DNA of 29,171 nucleotides from Alphaproteobacteria bacterium (GCA_005883445.1 VAZL01000061.1:1-29171), one strand, 5' to 3'. Positions 1 through 8,961 are shown, counted from the first letter of the stretch. Made by a program: numbers and translations. Notes: generated from the sequence alone by a model not told the origin.

Positions 1-1254
1 GAGACTTCGGGCACTTGGCGCAGGCGGAACTGACCGCCGCCGAGCGGCTCGACATAGACGACGTCGCCGGGTGAGAGCACCTGCGACACCTTGGTCGGAG
101 TCTTGCCGCGCGCCTTCGCCCATTTCATGCCTTCGAGCGCGATCGTGCCGGTCTCGCGCTCCTTCGAGAGCGCGCCGCCCGGTTCGCGGCTGGGCTGCAA
201 TCCGATACGGGCCGATGCATCATCGGCCTCCAACACCACCGCGAGCCGCCACGGCGCAACGTCGGAGAGCGCCTTGACCTCGGCGAGCTTGGCCCCCCAG
301 TCGCCGGCCAAGTCGATTTTCTGGGCGGCGCCGCGGTAGCCGTGCTGCTCGTCGAAATTCACGAAGCCGTCGACCAGCACCTTGCGCGCCAGCACCTGCA
401 TCTTGGGATCGAGGGTGGTGCGCACCGAGAGGCCGCCCTCGTAGAGCTTCTTCTCGGTGTAATTGTCGTAGATGTAGCGACGGACCTCTTCGGCGAAATA
501 TTCCGCCGCGAAGATGTGGGCGCCGGTCGGCCGCGGGGTAATCTTGAGCGGCTCTTTCTTCGCCTTCTCGGCCTCTTGTACGGTGATGTAGTGGTCCTCG
601 GCCATGCGGTCGAGCACGTAATTGCGCCGCTCGAGCGCACGCTCGCGCTGGCGGAAGGGATGGTAGTTGTTGGGCGCTTTGGGGAGCGCCGCGAGATAAG
701 CCGCTTCCGCCACCGACAATTCGTGCACCGACTTGTCGAAATAGAGAAGCGAAGCGGCGGCGACGCCGTAGGCGCCCATGCCGAGATAGATTTCGTTGAG
801 GTAGAGTTCGAGGATGCGCTCCTTGGAGAAGGCGCGCTCGATCTTCATCGCCAGCAGCGCTTCCTTGATTTTGCGCGCGAACGACAACTCGTTGGTGAGC
901 AGGAAGTTCTTGGCGACCTGTTGGGTGATGCCCGAGGCGCCCTCCGGCCGGCTGCCGGGGTGGGTGACGTTGGCGATCACCGCGCGCACCACGCCGATCA
1001 CGTCGACGCCGGGATGGGTGAAGAAGCGCTGGTCCTCGGCGGCGACGAAGGCCTGCAGGACGCGCTTGGGCATCGCGGCGACCGGCACGAACACCCGCTT
1101 TTCCTTGGCGTACTCGGCGAGCAGCCGGCCGTCGGCGGCGTAGCAGCGATTGGGAGAAGTGCCACAGCAAGCCGGCCGCCGCCGCGACGGCGGCAACGAA
1201 TATGATCGTTCCCGCCGCGAACAACAGGCCGAAGAAGCGCAGCAACAATCTCAT
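1..1254 (-). pseudogene. mrcA: Penicillin-binding protein 1A, left-edge partial, with internal deletion/frameshift
   Basis: Bifunctional murein polymerase: family-51 glycosyltransferase followed by a transpeptidase, anchored in the inner membrane. The start at 1254 has a purine-rich AGGGGG stretch upstream and encodes an N-terminal membrane anchor (RLLLRFFGLLFAAG...GLLWHFSQ). After about residue 35 the frame is lost. The rest of the protein is open from about 1142 down to the window edge in another frame: ADGRLLAEYAKEKR, EDQRFFTHPGVD, GASGITQQVAKN and RILELYLNEIYLG, all GT51 signatures. Family members carry about 20 residues here (a DLPDY...YEPPVMTR-like segment) between anchor and ADG; only 7 nt lie in that place, so about 56-59 bp are missing. 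The usual GASTITQQ reads GASGITQQ. The transpeptidase catalytic part lies beyond the window. It could be a real null allele or an assembly error. Family identity is certain; the lesion is inferred from homologue knowledge. Confidence 0.9.
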
Positions 1255-1432
1255 GCCCGAAGACCCCCTGCCCCGAACCGGGTGGCTGCGATATCTGCCG
1301 GTGGCCTCACCCGCGGCCGGCCAAGGTCCGCCGGATGTCCCCGCGCCACGCGGCAGCCGCCGCAGCGCTCGGTCCAGCGGTCTAAGTCGCTCTGTTTTAT
1401 GTTGAAACTGAGGCTAAACGGTCACAGTCCAG

Positions 1433-2707
1433 TCAATTCTGGCCGCCCCCGGCCAACCGCGTGCTGAAGAATGCTTCTATCGCCCGGACGATCGATTCCG
1501 CGGTGCGATCCCGCCACTCGGTCGAAATCAGCGATTTCAAGTCCGCCCTATTCGAGACATAGCCGAGTTCGACCAGGACCGAGGGCACATCGGGCGCCTT
1601 GAGCACTACAAAGCGGGCCGACTTCAACGGATGCTGGTGCAGCCGGGTGGCATTCTTGAGCGTCCCGACGACCGTGTGGGCGAACTGCACCGAAAAGGTC
1701 TTGGTTTCGCGCCGGGCGAGATCGATGAGAATGCCGGCGACGTCCTTCTCCTCGGCCGAGAGATCGAGCCCGGCGATCACGTCGGCTTGGTTCTCGGCCT
1801 CGGCGAGGCGCTCGGCGCGGGCGTCCGAGGCCCGTTCCGAGAGCGTGTAAACGGTCGCCCCTTGCGCGTCGCCTTCCCTGCGCCGCAACGCATCGGCGTG
1901 AATCGAGATGAACAGCGCGGCCTGGCGCGCACGCGCGAACTGGACGCGATCGCCGAGTGCCACGAACGTGTCGTCGGTGCGCGTCATCAGCACGCGGTAC
2001 TTGCCGGTCTTTTCGATCTTGTCGCGCAGCAGCGAGGAGAACTCGAGCACGATGGTCTTTTCCATCTCCCCGCTCGCCGCCCTGGTGCCGTTGTCGATGC
2101 CGCCATGGCCGGGATCGATCACCACCAGCGGCCGGGAATCGCCGTTCACCTTGGTCTCGGGCGGCGTTTGCGGCTTGCTCCCCTCCGGCGCACGGCTCTC
2201 GAGCGCAACGCCGCGCATGAACGCCTCGCGGTCGGTTGCGGTGAGGTGAAGCACGAGGCGCGCGGGCTGATCATTGGCGGCACCGAGCACGAAGGCCATG
2301 TCGACCTGCGCCGGGCGCGCGAGATCGATGACCATGCGCGAGCCACCCTGCATGACGAGGCCGAAGCGGTATGCTTTGATCAGGCCGCGGCCCACCTCCC
2401 CGGCCTTGGGCGGGAACCGGAACGTGACCTGCGGCATGTCCAATACCACCCGGTAGGGATTGGCGAGCGTGAAGGCGCGGATCTCAATCTTCTGGCTCAA
2501 GTCGACGATCAGGCGCGTTTGCGTGTCGTCGCCGCCGAGCCGCACGTCGCTCGCGACCGGAAAATCATTGGGTGCGCCCGCCGGCGCTCCGGATGGGCCG
2601 ATGCGCTCGGTTGCGGACGCGCCGCCCAAGGCGAGGCCGCCCAATAGGAGCCCGCTCAGGACCATTGCGCCGAACAGAAAAGGCAGGATCGTTACGCGAA
2701 CGGACAT
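1433..2707 (-). CDS. amiC: N-acetylmuramoyl-L-alanine amidase (AMIN + Amidase_3)
   Basis: Periplasmic zinc amidase that cuts the amide bond between N-acetylmuramic acid and the stem peptide, usually during cell separation. The 424-residue protein has a hydrophobic signal segment (about residues 5-32), an AMIN domain (about 50-155; septal or peptidoglycan targeting), a short Pro-rich linker, and an Amidase_3 domain (about 193-415). Zinc-site residues are visible: H201 in DPGHGG, E216 in GEMEKT, H270 in SIHAD, and catalytic E380 in LVELGYVSN. Nothing is truncated. It lies 178 bp upstream of mrcA on the same strand and diverges from rne, the usual alphaproteobacterial order. The symbol is by family resemblance; amiA/amiB-like naming is equally possible. 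Confidence 0.93.
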   Translation of the reverse strand: MSVRVTILPFLFGAMVLSGLLLGGLALGGASATERIGPSGAPAGAPNDFPVASDVRLGGDDTQTRLIVDLSQKIEIRAFTLANPYRVVLDMPQVTFRFPPKAGEVGRGLIKAYRFGLVMQGGSRMVIDLARPAQVDMAFVLGAANDQPARLVLHLTATDREAFMRGVALESRAPEGSKPQTPPETKVNGDSRPLVVIDPGHGGIDNGTRAASGEMEKTIVLEFSSLLRDKIEKTGKYRVLMTRTDDTFVALGDRVQFARARQAALFISIHADALRRREGDAQGATVYTLSERASDARAERLAEAENQADVIAGLDLSAEEKDVAGILIDLARRETKTFSVQFAHTVVGTLKNATRLHQHPLKSARFVVLKAPDVPSVLVELGYVSNRADLKSLISTEWRDRTAESIVRAIEAFFSTRLAGGGQN

Positions 2708-2806
2708 GGGCGGCCCCTGCGAGCCCGTCTTACTCCATTACGGGGGTGCGGTTAACCCAAACTTACCCCGCAGGCTTGCGGTGCCGGCTGCGGGCAAGCC
2801 GGTCCC

Positions 2807-2835
2807 TTGCCATCGGCCACCGCCCGCCCTAATAA
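2807..2835 (+). promoter_or_regulatory. Candidate sigma70-type promoter for rne
   Basis: TTGCCA (2807-2812), a 17-bp spacer, then TAATAA (2830-2835). Spacing is ideal and both hexamers are close to consensus. It is the best match facing rne and predicts transcription from about 2842 and a leader of about 535 nt. Promoter calls by eye in GC-rich DNA are weak. Confidence 0.35.
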
Positions 2836-3317
2836 AGGGGTGCTGACGATTTGCAGTTCCGGTTGTGCCGCGTTCGGACATCCGGCAGGCCCGCCGAAGC
2901 ACCGCTCCCCGACACGCGACGGGAGGGGATCGCGCGGGCCGATTTGGTTCGCGGCGTCGCATGGATGCGGCGCGGACGGACCAGCGAAGCCGATGTTCTT
3001 GTGGACACCACCGGGGTTGCGTGCGGGACGTACCGCGCGCAACGGCGGGGCGGCTTATGCTTTCCGAGGCCGCTATCCCGAGTCGAAAGATCGCCAGCCA
3101 AGAGAACCAGCGGCCGCGCTCGCCGAGCGCTGCCGTCCCGTCACGGGCCAAAGGTCATGCTGCGACCGCGCATCGACACCTTAACCGATCGCTGCCGACG
3201 CAACCCCGCGTCGCCGAGCGACGCGGACTTGGCTGCTTGCCATGCGTCGATCTCGCGCGCGTCCGAGGCTCATGTTTTCAACCACAGTCAGGCCGGCTTC
3301 CGGTCGCGCCGTCTTGC

Positions 3318-3334
3318 GCCGCCTACGTGGCGGC
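3318..3334 (+). promoter_or_regulatory. Hairpin in the rne 5' leader
   Basis: GCCGCC (3318-3323) and GGCGGC (3329-3334) pair perfectly around a TACGT loop, 43 bases before the rne start codon. An alternative pairing uses GGCC tracts just downstream (3332-3345). Its closeness to the start suggests a role in translation or RNase E autoregulation, but this is inference only. Confidence 0.35.
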
Positions 3335-3376
3335 CGAAGGCGGCCGCGCGCCAACCGGTCGTCAAGAGATTGGTCA

Positions 3377-6346
3377 ATGCCCAACAAAATGCTCGTCGAT
3401 GCGACCCATCCGGAGGAGACCCGGGTGGTTGTTCTGCGCGGCCATCGTGTCGAGGAATTCGATTTCGAGTCCGCCAGCCGTAAGCAACTTCGCGGCAACA
3501 TCTATCTGGCCAAGGTGACGCGCGTCGAGCCGTCGCTGCAGGCCGCCTTCGTCGACTACGGCGGAAATCGCCACGGCTTTCTCGCCTTCAGCGAAATCCA
3601 TCCCGATTATTACCAGATCCCAATCGCCGATCGGCAGGCGCTGATCGCCGAGGACGAGCGCGCTCAGCGCGCCGCCGAGGCGGAGGCCGACCGCCGCGCC
3701 GGCCGCCGGCAGGCTCGCTTCGAGCGCGCACGCGATGAAGTCAAGAGCGCGCCGCTCGACACCGAAGGCGAGGCCATGGCGGCGGCGTCCGAGCAGATGG
3801 CTCCGCTCGCCGAGACGCTCGAGGAAGCGGCGCCGGAGGAGGAAGCGGCGCCGGATGCGCCCTCCCCGGCCGCGATCGCGGCCGAGCCAATTCCGCTCGA
3901 GCCTGCCGAGGATGCACCCACCGCCGCGGCCGAGGGCGAGGCTGCGATCGAACTCGCCCAGCTCGAATCAACGAGCGCGTCCGAGCCCCTTCCAACCGTC
4001 GACGAACCGCAGGCGGCCGCGAGCGAGGCCGCCGAGACCGCCGACATCGCCGTCGCGTCGGAGCGCAGCGACAGCGAGGCCGGCGAGGCGGCGGCCGTGA
4101 CGGCTGAAGCCGGCGCCAATATCACCGAAGTCAACAGCCATGGCGCCGAAGGCGAGGACGAGGTCGTGGAATCGGTCGGCGGCGCCGACGCGTTAGAGGA
4201 AGTGCCCGAGCGCACGCCGCGCGTGCGCCGCCAGTACAAGATTCAAGAAGTCATCAAGCGCCGGCAGGTGATGCTGGTGCAGGTGGTCAAGGAGGAGCGC
4301 GGCACGAAGGGCGCGGCGCTCACCACTTATCTTTCGCTTGCCGGCCGCTATTCGGTGCTGATGCCGAACACGGCGCGCGGCGGCGGCATCAGCCGCAAGA
4401 TCACGAGCGCGGAGGATCGCCGGCGCTTGAAGGACATCGCCCAAGAGCTGGAAGTGCCGGAAGGCATGGGCGTGATCCTGCGCACCGCCGGCGCCGCGCG
4501 CACCAAGACCGAGGTCAAACGCGATTTCGAATACCTGCTGCGGCTGTGGGAAACCGTGCGCGATCTCACGCTCAAGTCGACGGCGCCGACGCTCGTCTAC
4601 GAGGAAGGCTCGCTGGTCAAGCGCTCGATCCGCGACCTCTACAACAAGGACATCGACGAGATCGTGGTCGCCGGCGAGGACGCCTACAAGGAAGCGAAAG
4701 AGTTCATGCGCATGCTCATGCCGAGCCATGCCAAGAACGTGAAACTCTACCACGAAGGGCTGCCGATCTTCACGCGCCACGGCATCGAGAGTCAGCTCGA
4801 CGCCATGTTCACGCCGGTAATGCAGCTGCGTTCGGGCGGTTACATCGTGCTCAACCAGGCCGAGGCCCTGGTCGCGATCGACGTCAATTCCGGCCGCGCC
4901 ACGCGCGAGCACCACATCGAGGACACCGCGCTCAAGACCAACCTCGAAGCCGCCGAGGAAATCGCCCGGCAATTGCGCTTGCGCGATCTCGCCGGGCTGA
5001 TCGTCATCGACTTCATCGACATGGACGAGAAGCGCAACAACCGCGCGGTCGAGCGCCGGTTGAAGGAATGCCTGCGGCATGATCGGGCGCGCATTCAGGT
5101 CGGACACATCTCGCATTTCGGGCTGCTCGAAATGTCGCGTCAGCGCATTCGCTCGAGCGTGCTCGAGAGCTCGACCGAGAAGTGCTCGCATTGCGGCGGC
5201 ACGGGCCATGTGCGCTCGGTGTCGTCGGTGGCGCTGCAGCTCCTGCGTTCGCTCGAGGAAATGCTGCTCAAAGGGGCGACGCACAATCTCAATGTGCGCA
5301 CGCGCTCCGACATCGCGCTCTATCTCCTCAATCACAAGCGCGCGCATCTGCGGGTGCTGGAGGAGCGCTTCCGCCTCGCCATCATGGTCAATGCCGACGC
5401 CACCCTCGGCGGGCAACTGTCCTTCGTGATCGAAAAGGGCGAGCAGGTGCACAGCCTGGAGCAGGCCAAGGCGCTGGCGCTGCAGCCGGCGACCGCCGTC
5501 CCCCCGATCGAGGAGGAGGAGGACGAAGAGGACTACGACGACGAGGAGACGCCCGAGTCCGAAGACGCCGCCGTGGGCGCGCAGGAGGAAGAGGCGCAGG
5601 ACGCGGGCGCGGAGGCGCAGGACGTAGGCGAGTCCGGCCAGGGCCGCAAGCGGCGCCGGCGGCGGCGCGGCCGCCGCGGCGGCGAGGGCCGCGAGGCGTT
5701 CCCGCCGGAGCGCGACGAGTTCCCGCCCGGGGAGGTCGCGGACTTTGCCCCGGCGCCGGCCGAGCATGACCTCGCTCGATCGGGCCAAGCGCAGGAGGCC
5801 GGCGACGGGAGCGGCGCCGAAAGGCCGGAAGAGGCGCATGGCGACGGCGAGCGCCGGCGCCGGCGCCGCGGACGGCGGGGCGGACGGCGCAACCGTCGCG
5901 GTCGCGACGGCGAGAGCTTCGCGCCGGAAACTCCGCCGGAGCCCGAGTTCGCGAGTGCCGTCCACGATCTCGACCGGGCTCCGATTGCCGCGGCCGAACC
6001 GCCGGCGGCACCGATCGCCGGCCCCGAAGCGCGAGCCGAGCCGTTTTCCGAGCCGCGCGGCGATGTGCAGCCGCCGGCCGCGGCGGGGCCACAGGAGGCA
6101 CCACCGGCGCAGATCGCCAACCCCGCCGTTCCCGAAACGACGGCCTCCGAACCGCCGCGCCGGCGCTCGACCGTGCGCGAGCCGGTGCCCCAGGCGTTGG
6201 GCGATGACGCAAGTTCGCCCCCGCCGTCCTTCACGCCGCCCGTGCCTTCGGTCGAGCCGGTCGCGTCGAGCCCGGCGGAGAGCGACGACAGCGATCGGCC
6301 CCGCCGTTCCGGCTGGTGGAGCAAGCGTGCGCTCGGCAAGAGCTGA
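3377..6346 (+). CDS. rne: Ribonuclease E
   Basis: Endoribonuclease of the degradosome: processes rRNA and tRNA precursors and turns over mRNA. The start at 3377 gives MPNKMLVDATHPEETRVVV, the family N-terminus; the open frame reaches back to 3242 but that part is Arg-rich and not family-like. The protein is 989 residues. The S1 domain (from about residue 35) is interrupted by an acidic Ala/Glu-rich insert (about 95-280), then resumes with RRQYKIQEVIKRRQ. Metal-binding D502 (AIDVNSG) and D545 (VIDFIDM) and Zn-link C603/C606 (CSHCGGTG) keep the same mutual spacing as D303, D346, C404 and C407 of E. coli RNase E. The C-terminal part (about 710-989) is disordered, with two Arg blocks (RRRRRRGRRGG type) expected to bind RNA, an acidic run before them and Pro/Ala-rich sequence after. 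No lesion seen. It diverges from the amidase gene. Confidence 0.97.
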   Translation: MPNKMLVDATHPEETRVVVLRGHRVEEFDFESASRKQLRGNIYLAKVTRVEPSLQAAFVDYGGNRHGFLAFSEIHPDYYQIPIADRQALIAEDERAQRAAEAEADRRAGRRQARFERARDEVKSAPLDTEGEAMAAASEQMAPLAETLEEAAPEEEAAPDAPSPAAIAAEPIPLEPAEDAPTAAAEGEAAIELAQLESTSASEPLPTVDEPQAAASEAAETADIAVASERSDSEAGEAAAVTAEAGANITEVNSHGAEGEDEVVESVGGADALEEVPERTPRVRRQYKIQEVIKRRQVMLVQVVKEERGTKGAALTTYLSLAGRYSVLMPNTARGGGISRKITSAEDRRRLKDIAQELEVPEGMGVILRTAGAARTKTEVKRDFEYLLRLWETVRDLTLKSTAPTLVYEEGSLVKRSIRDLYNKDIDEIVVAGEDAYKEAKEFMRMLMPSHAKNVKLYHEGLPIFTRHGIESQLDAMFTPVMQLRSGGYIVLNQAEALVAIDVNSGRATREHHIEDTALKTNLEAAEEIARQLRLRDLAGLIVIDFIDMDEKRNNRAVERRLKECLRHDRARIQVGHISHFGLLEMSRQRIRSSVLESSTEKCSHCGGTGHVRSVSSVALQLLRSLEEMLLKGATHNLNVRTRSDIALYLLNHKRAHLRVLEERFRLAIMVNADATLGGQLSFVIEKGEQVHSLEQAKALALQPATAVPPIEEEEDEEDYDDEETPESEDAAVGAQEEEAQDAGAEAQDVGESGQGRKRRRRRRGRRGGEGREAFPPERDEFPPGEVADFAPAPAEHDLARSGQAQEAGDGSGAERPEEAHGDGERRRRRRGRRGGRRNRRGRDGESFAPETPPEPEFASAVHDLDRAPIAAAEPPAAPIAGPEARAEPFSEPRGDVQPPAAAGPQEAPPAQIANPAVPETTASEPPRRRSTVREPVPQALGDDASSPPPSFTPPVPSVEPVASSPAESDDSDRPRRSGWWSKRALGKS

Positions 6347-6428
6347 TCGCATCGTCATCTCAATTCGCGGTCGCCCCGTCGGCGCCGCGCGCGGCCGGCG
6401 TCTTGCGCGCGCGTGAGGGAGCTCGGCG

Positions 6429-8489
6429 ATGAAAAGCGGCTGGGTCGACAGCGAGGCGCAAGCGGCGATCAACCGCTATGCCCGTGACGGCATCAGCCGC
6501 GATCTGGCGCTGCGCGTCTACACCACGCGCCTGCTCGGCCGCGACCCCAAGCTCGTGTTGCACGGCGGCGGCAACACCTCGCTGAAGACCACGATGCCGG
6601 ACCTTCTCGGCGAGGAGGTCGCGGTGCTGTGCGTCAAAGGCTCGGGCTCGGACATGGCGGCGATTGAGCCGGCGGGGCTTCCCGCCGTGCGGCTCGATCG
6701 TTTGCGCAAGCTGCGCGCGCGTGCGGACTTGAGCGACGAGGACCTCCTGCGCATCCAGCGCGCGAGCCTGCTCGAGCCCACGGCCCCGAATCCGTCGGTC
6801 GAGATCCTGCTGCATGCGTTCCTGCCACACAAATTCATCGACCACACCCACGCCAACGCGATCCTGAGCATCGTCGACCAGCCCGATGGCGAAGCGATCT
6901 GCGTCGGACTCTATGATGGGCGAGTGAGCCTCGTGCCCTACGTGATGCCGGGATTCGGCCTCGCGAAGACGGCGGCGGACATCTACGAAGCCAAGCCCGA
7001 GGTCGAGGGCCTGATCCTGCATAAGCATGGCATCTTCACCTTCGGCGCCAGCGCGCGCGAATCCTACGAGCGCATGATCGCGCTGGTCACGTTGGCCGAG
7101 GAGCGGCTGCAGAGGAACCGCAAGGCGGTGTTCGTGACCGCGCAGCTGCCGCAGGCGATCGCCTCGGTGGATGCCGTGGCGCCGATCCTGCGCGGGGCTT
7201 GCAGCCGCAAGGACGAGAAGATCGAAGGCGCGTGGCGGCGGATGATCCTCGAGTTCCGCACCAGTCCCGCGATCCTCAACTTCGTCAACGGCGCCGAGCT
7301 CGCGCGCTACGGCCAGGCCGGCGTGGTAACGCCCGACCACACCATCCGGGCCAAGAACTGGCCGCTCGTCACCATCGCGCCCGCGCGCGACCGCATGGAT
7401 GATTTCAAGCGCGCCGCGCAGGCGGCGGTGACCGACTTCTGCGAGCGCTACCAGGCCTATTTCGCGCGGGAGAATACGCGCGCCGGCGGGATCAAGCGCC
7501 CGCTCGACCCGCTGCCGCGCGTCGCGCTCGTGCCCGGCCTCGGCCTGTTCGGCCTCGGACGTTCGAAGGAGGACGCCAAGATCGCCGCCGATCTCGCGCA
7601 ATGCGCGGCCGAGGTCATCACCGATGCCGAGGCGATCGGCCGCTTCGAGTCGATCTCGGAAGCGGAGATGTTCGACATGGAATATTGGCCGCTGGAGCAG
7701 GCCAAGCTCGGCAGCGCGGCGCAGAAGCCGCTCGCCGGTGAGGTCGCCGTCATCACCGGCGGCGGCGGCACGATCGGGCGGGCGACCGCCAAGGCATTCG
7801 CAGCGGCGGGCGCCGAGGTGGCGCTGCTTGACTGCGACGAGCGCGCCGCGGCGGACGCGGCGAAGGCCATCGGCGCAGCCGCCCTGGCGGTGAAATGCGA
7901 CGTCACCGATGGCGCCTGCGTGCGCGACGCCTTCGCTCGCGTGGTCGCGGCGTTCGGCGGCGTGGACATCGTGGTGTCGAACGCCGGCGCCGCCTGGCAG
8001 GGAAGGATCGGCGAGGTCGACGAAGAGGTGCTGCGGCAAAGCTTCGAATTGAACTTCTACGGCCACCAGCGCGTGGCGCAGGCGGCGGTGAAGATCATGC
8101 TGGCGCAGGGCACCGGCGGTTGCCTGTTGTTCAACGTCTCGAAGCAGGCGGTCAATCCGGGACCGAATTTCGGCCCGTATGGACTGCCCAAGGCGGCGAC
8201 GCTGTTTTTGGTGCGGCAATACGCGGTCGACTACGGCGCAGACGGCATCCGCGCCAACGCCGTCAATGCCGACCGCATTCGCTCGGGACTGCTCAACGAC
8301 GCGTTCATCGCCGAGCGGTCCAAGGCGCGCGGCGTGAGCGAGAAGGATTATCTCAGCGGCAACCTGCTGGGCCGCGAAGTGACCGCCGACGACGTGGCGC
8401 AGGCATTCCTGCATCAGGCGCTGGAATTGAAAACCACGGGCGACGTCACCACCGTTGACGGCGGCAACATCGCTGCCGCGCTGCGGTGA
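6429..8489 (+). CDS. Bifunctional class II aldolase / short-chain dehydrogenase (RhaD-like fusion)
   Basis: A 686-residue fusion. The N-terminal class II aldolase/adducin domain (about 20-400) has metal ligands H139 and H141 (DHTHAN) and H200 (LHKHG), with E125 in SVEILLH as probable acid-base residue. The C-terminal short-chain dehydrogenase (about 435-686) has the dinucleotide motif TGGGGTIG (443-450), NAG (518-520), and probable catalytic N542, S571, Y584 and K588 (YGLPKA). Known members cleave rhamnulose-1-phosphate or related ketose phosphates to DHAP and lactaldehyde, then oxidise the aldehyde. Start is supported by GAGGGAG about 7 bases upstream. It starts 82 bp after rne and no sugar kinase, isomerase or transporter is nearby, so the substrate cannot be read from context; rhaD is possible but not assured. 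Confidence 0.88.
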   Translation: MKSGWVDSEAQAAINRYARDGISRDLALRVYTTRLLGRDPKLVLHGGGNTSLKTTMPDLLGEEVAVLCVKGSGSDMAAIEPAGLPAVRLDRLRKLRARADLSDEDLLRIQRASLLEPTAPNPSVEILLHAFLPHKFIDHTHANAILSIVDQPDGEAICVGLYDGRVSLVPYVMPGFGLAKTAADIYEAKPEVEGLILHKHGIFTFGASARESYERMIALVTLAEERLQRNRKAVFVTAQLPQAIASVDAVAPILRGACSRKDEKIEGAWRRMILEFRTSPAILNFVNGAELARYGQAGVVTPDHTIRAKNWPLVTIAPARDRMDDFKRAAQAAVTDFCERYQAYFARENTRAGGIKRPLDPLPRVALVPGLGLFGLGRSKEDAKIAADLAQCAAEVITDAEAIGRFESISEAEMFDMEYWPLEQAKLGSAAQKPLAGEVAVITGGGGTIGRATAKAFAAAGAEVALLDCDERAAADAAKAIGAAALAVKCDVTDGACVRDAFARVVAAFGGVDIVVSNAGAAWQGRIGEVDEEVLRQSFELNFYGHQRVAQAAVKIMLAQGTGGCLLFNVSKQAVNPGPNFGPYGLPKAATLFLVRQYAVDYGADGIRANAVNADRIRSGLLNDAFIAERSKARGVSEKDYLSGNLLGREVTADDVAQAFLHQALELKTTGDVTTVDGGNIAAALR

Positions 8490-8520
8490 CCAGCAGATCG
8501 GAAGATGCCTTAATGAAAGA

Positions 8521-8540
8521 GCCCCGGCAGGTGCCAGGGC
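8521..8540 (-). terminator. Candidate intrinsic terminator for the small minus-strand gene
   Basis: Inverted repeat GCCCCGGCA/TGCCAGGGC with one internal C-A mismatch and a tight loop. Read on the minus strand the hairpin is followed by TCTTTCATT, a modest U tract. It lies 72 bases beyond the stop of the gene at 8613-8849 and 31 bases beyond the aldolase stop on the other strand, so it may work in both directions. Confidence 0.45.
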
Positions 8541-8612
8541 CCGAAAAGATAGAGACGGAAAGCGCCTAGATGAGCGAGTTCTTCGGCGTTGCCGCTTGAA
8601 CTCGGGAGCCGC

Positions 8613-8849
8613 TCACCACCGCCAACGGCGCCCACGGCGCCAGCGACGCCCGCGCCAACCCCAGCGGCGCCACCACGCATCGGCGGGGGTCGCCGTCGTG
8701 GTCAATACGGCACTCGATACTCCGACCACGCTGAGCGCATAAGTTCCAATGTGACCTACCGACCAGACGACGACCAGCGCCACGACCGCGAGGCCGCGAA
8801 TCACGCTATGGGCGGCAGAACTCAAGAGAGCGCGAATTGACTTCGTCAT
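8613..8849 (-). CDS. Small membrane/secreted protein with Trp/Arg-rich C-terminal tail
   Basis: 78 residues, starting MTKSIRALLSSAAHSVIRG; the frame could begin 10 codons earlier (8879), but the start at 8849 has GAGATGG a few bases upstream. A long hydrophobic stretch (about 19-53) is followed by TATPADA, an AxA-type site that a signal peptidase could use. The last 20 residues (59-78) are only Trp (7), Arg (10) and Gly (3). No family recognised. Small Hyphomicrobiales secreted proteins ending in ADA followed by aromatic/Arg/Gly tails are familiar, which supports a real gene, as does the hairpin with a U tract downstream. Function unknown; the tail could bind membrane, nucleic acid or lipid. 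Confidence 0.55.
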   Translation of the reverse strand: MTKSIRALLSSAAHSVIRGLAVVALVVVWSVGHIGTYALSVVGVSSAVLTTTATPADAWWRRWGWRGRRWRRGRRWRW

Positions 8850-8961
8850 GCTGTCACCATCTCTTGCCCGGCTCGGCAAAATTAAGCTCCCGGCCAGCGG
8901 GGGTCAAGCGCCGTTTCAAGATCAACGCTGCTTCGCCCACGACCTCGAACGCATCCGCTTC

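Larger units (their letters stand above)
2708..3376. other. Divergent intergenic region between amidase and rne (669 bp)
   Basis: No convincing gene is seen here. Several overlapping open frames are Arg/Pro-rich GC-driven frames without recognisable domains. The region holds a 7-bp inverted repeat (GGCTTGC 2773-2779 with GCAAGCC 2794-2800), a sigma70-like promoter candidate facing rne, and a 6-bp perfect hairpin just upstream of the rne start. A 5' leader of over 500 nt for rne is plausible, in line with leader-based autoregulation known for RNase E in enterobacteria. That mechanism has not been shown for this sequence. Confidence 0.6.

Noticed and set aside
3242..3376. N-terminal extension of the RNase E reading frame
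   Set aside because: The 45 residues are Arg-rich without family similarity; the family N-terminus begins exactly at 3377.
4193..6472. 759-residue minus-strand open frame opposite rne
   Set aside because: Arg/Ala/Leu-rich mirror of a real gene in GC-rich DNA; no domain and no ribosome site.
6360..8414. 684-residue minus-strand open frame opposite the aldolase fusion
   Set aside because: Antisense shadow of a gene with complete catalytic motifs on the plus strand.
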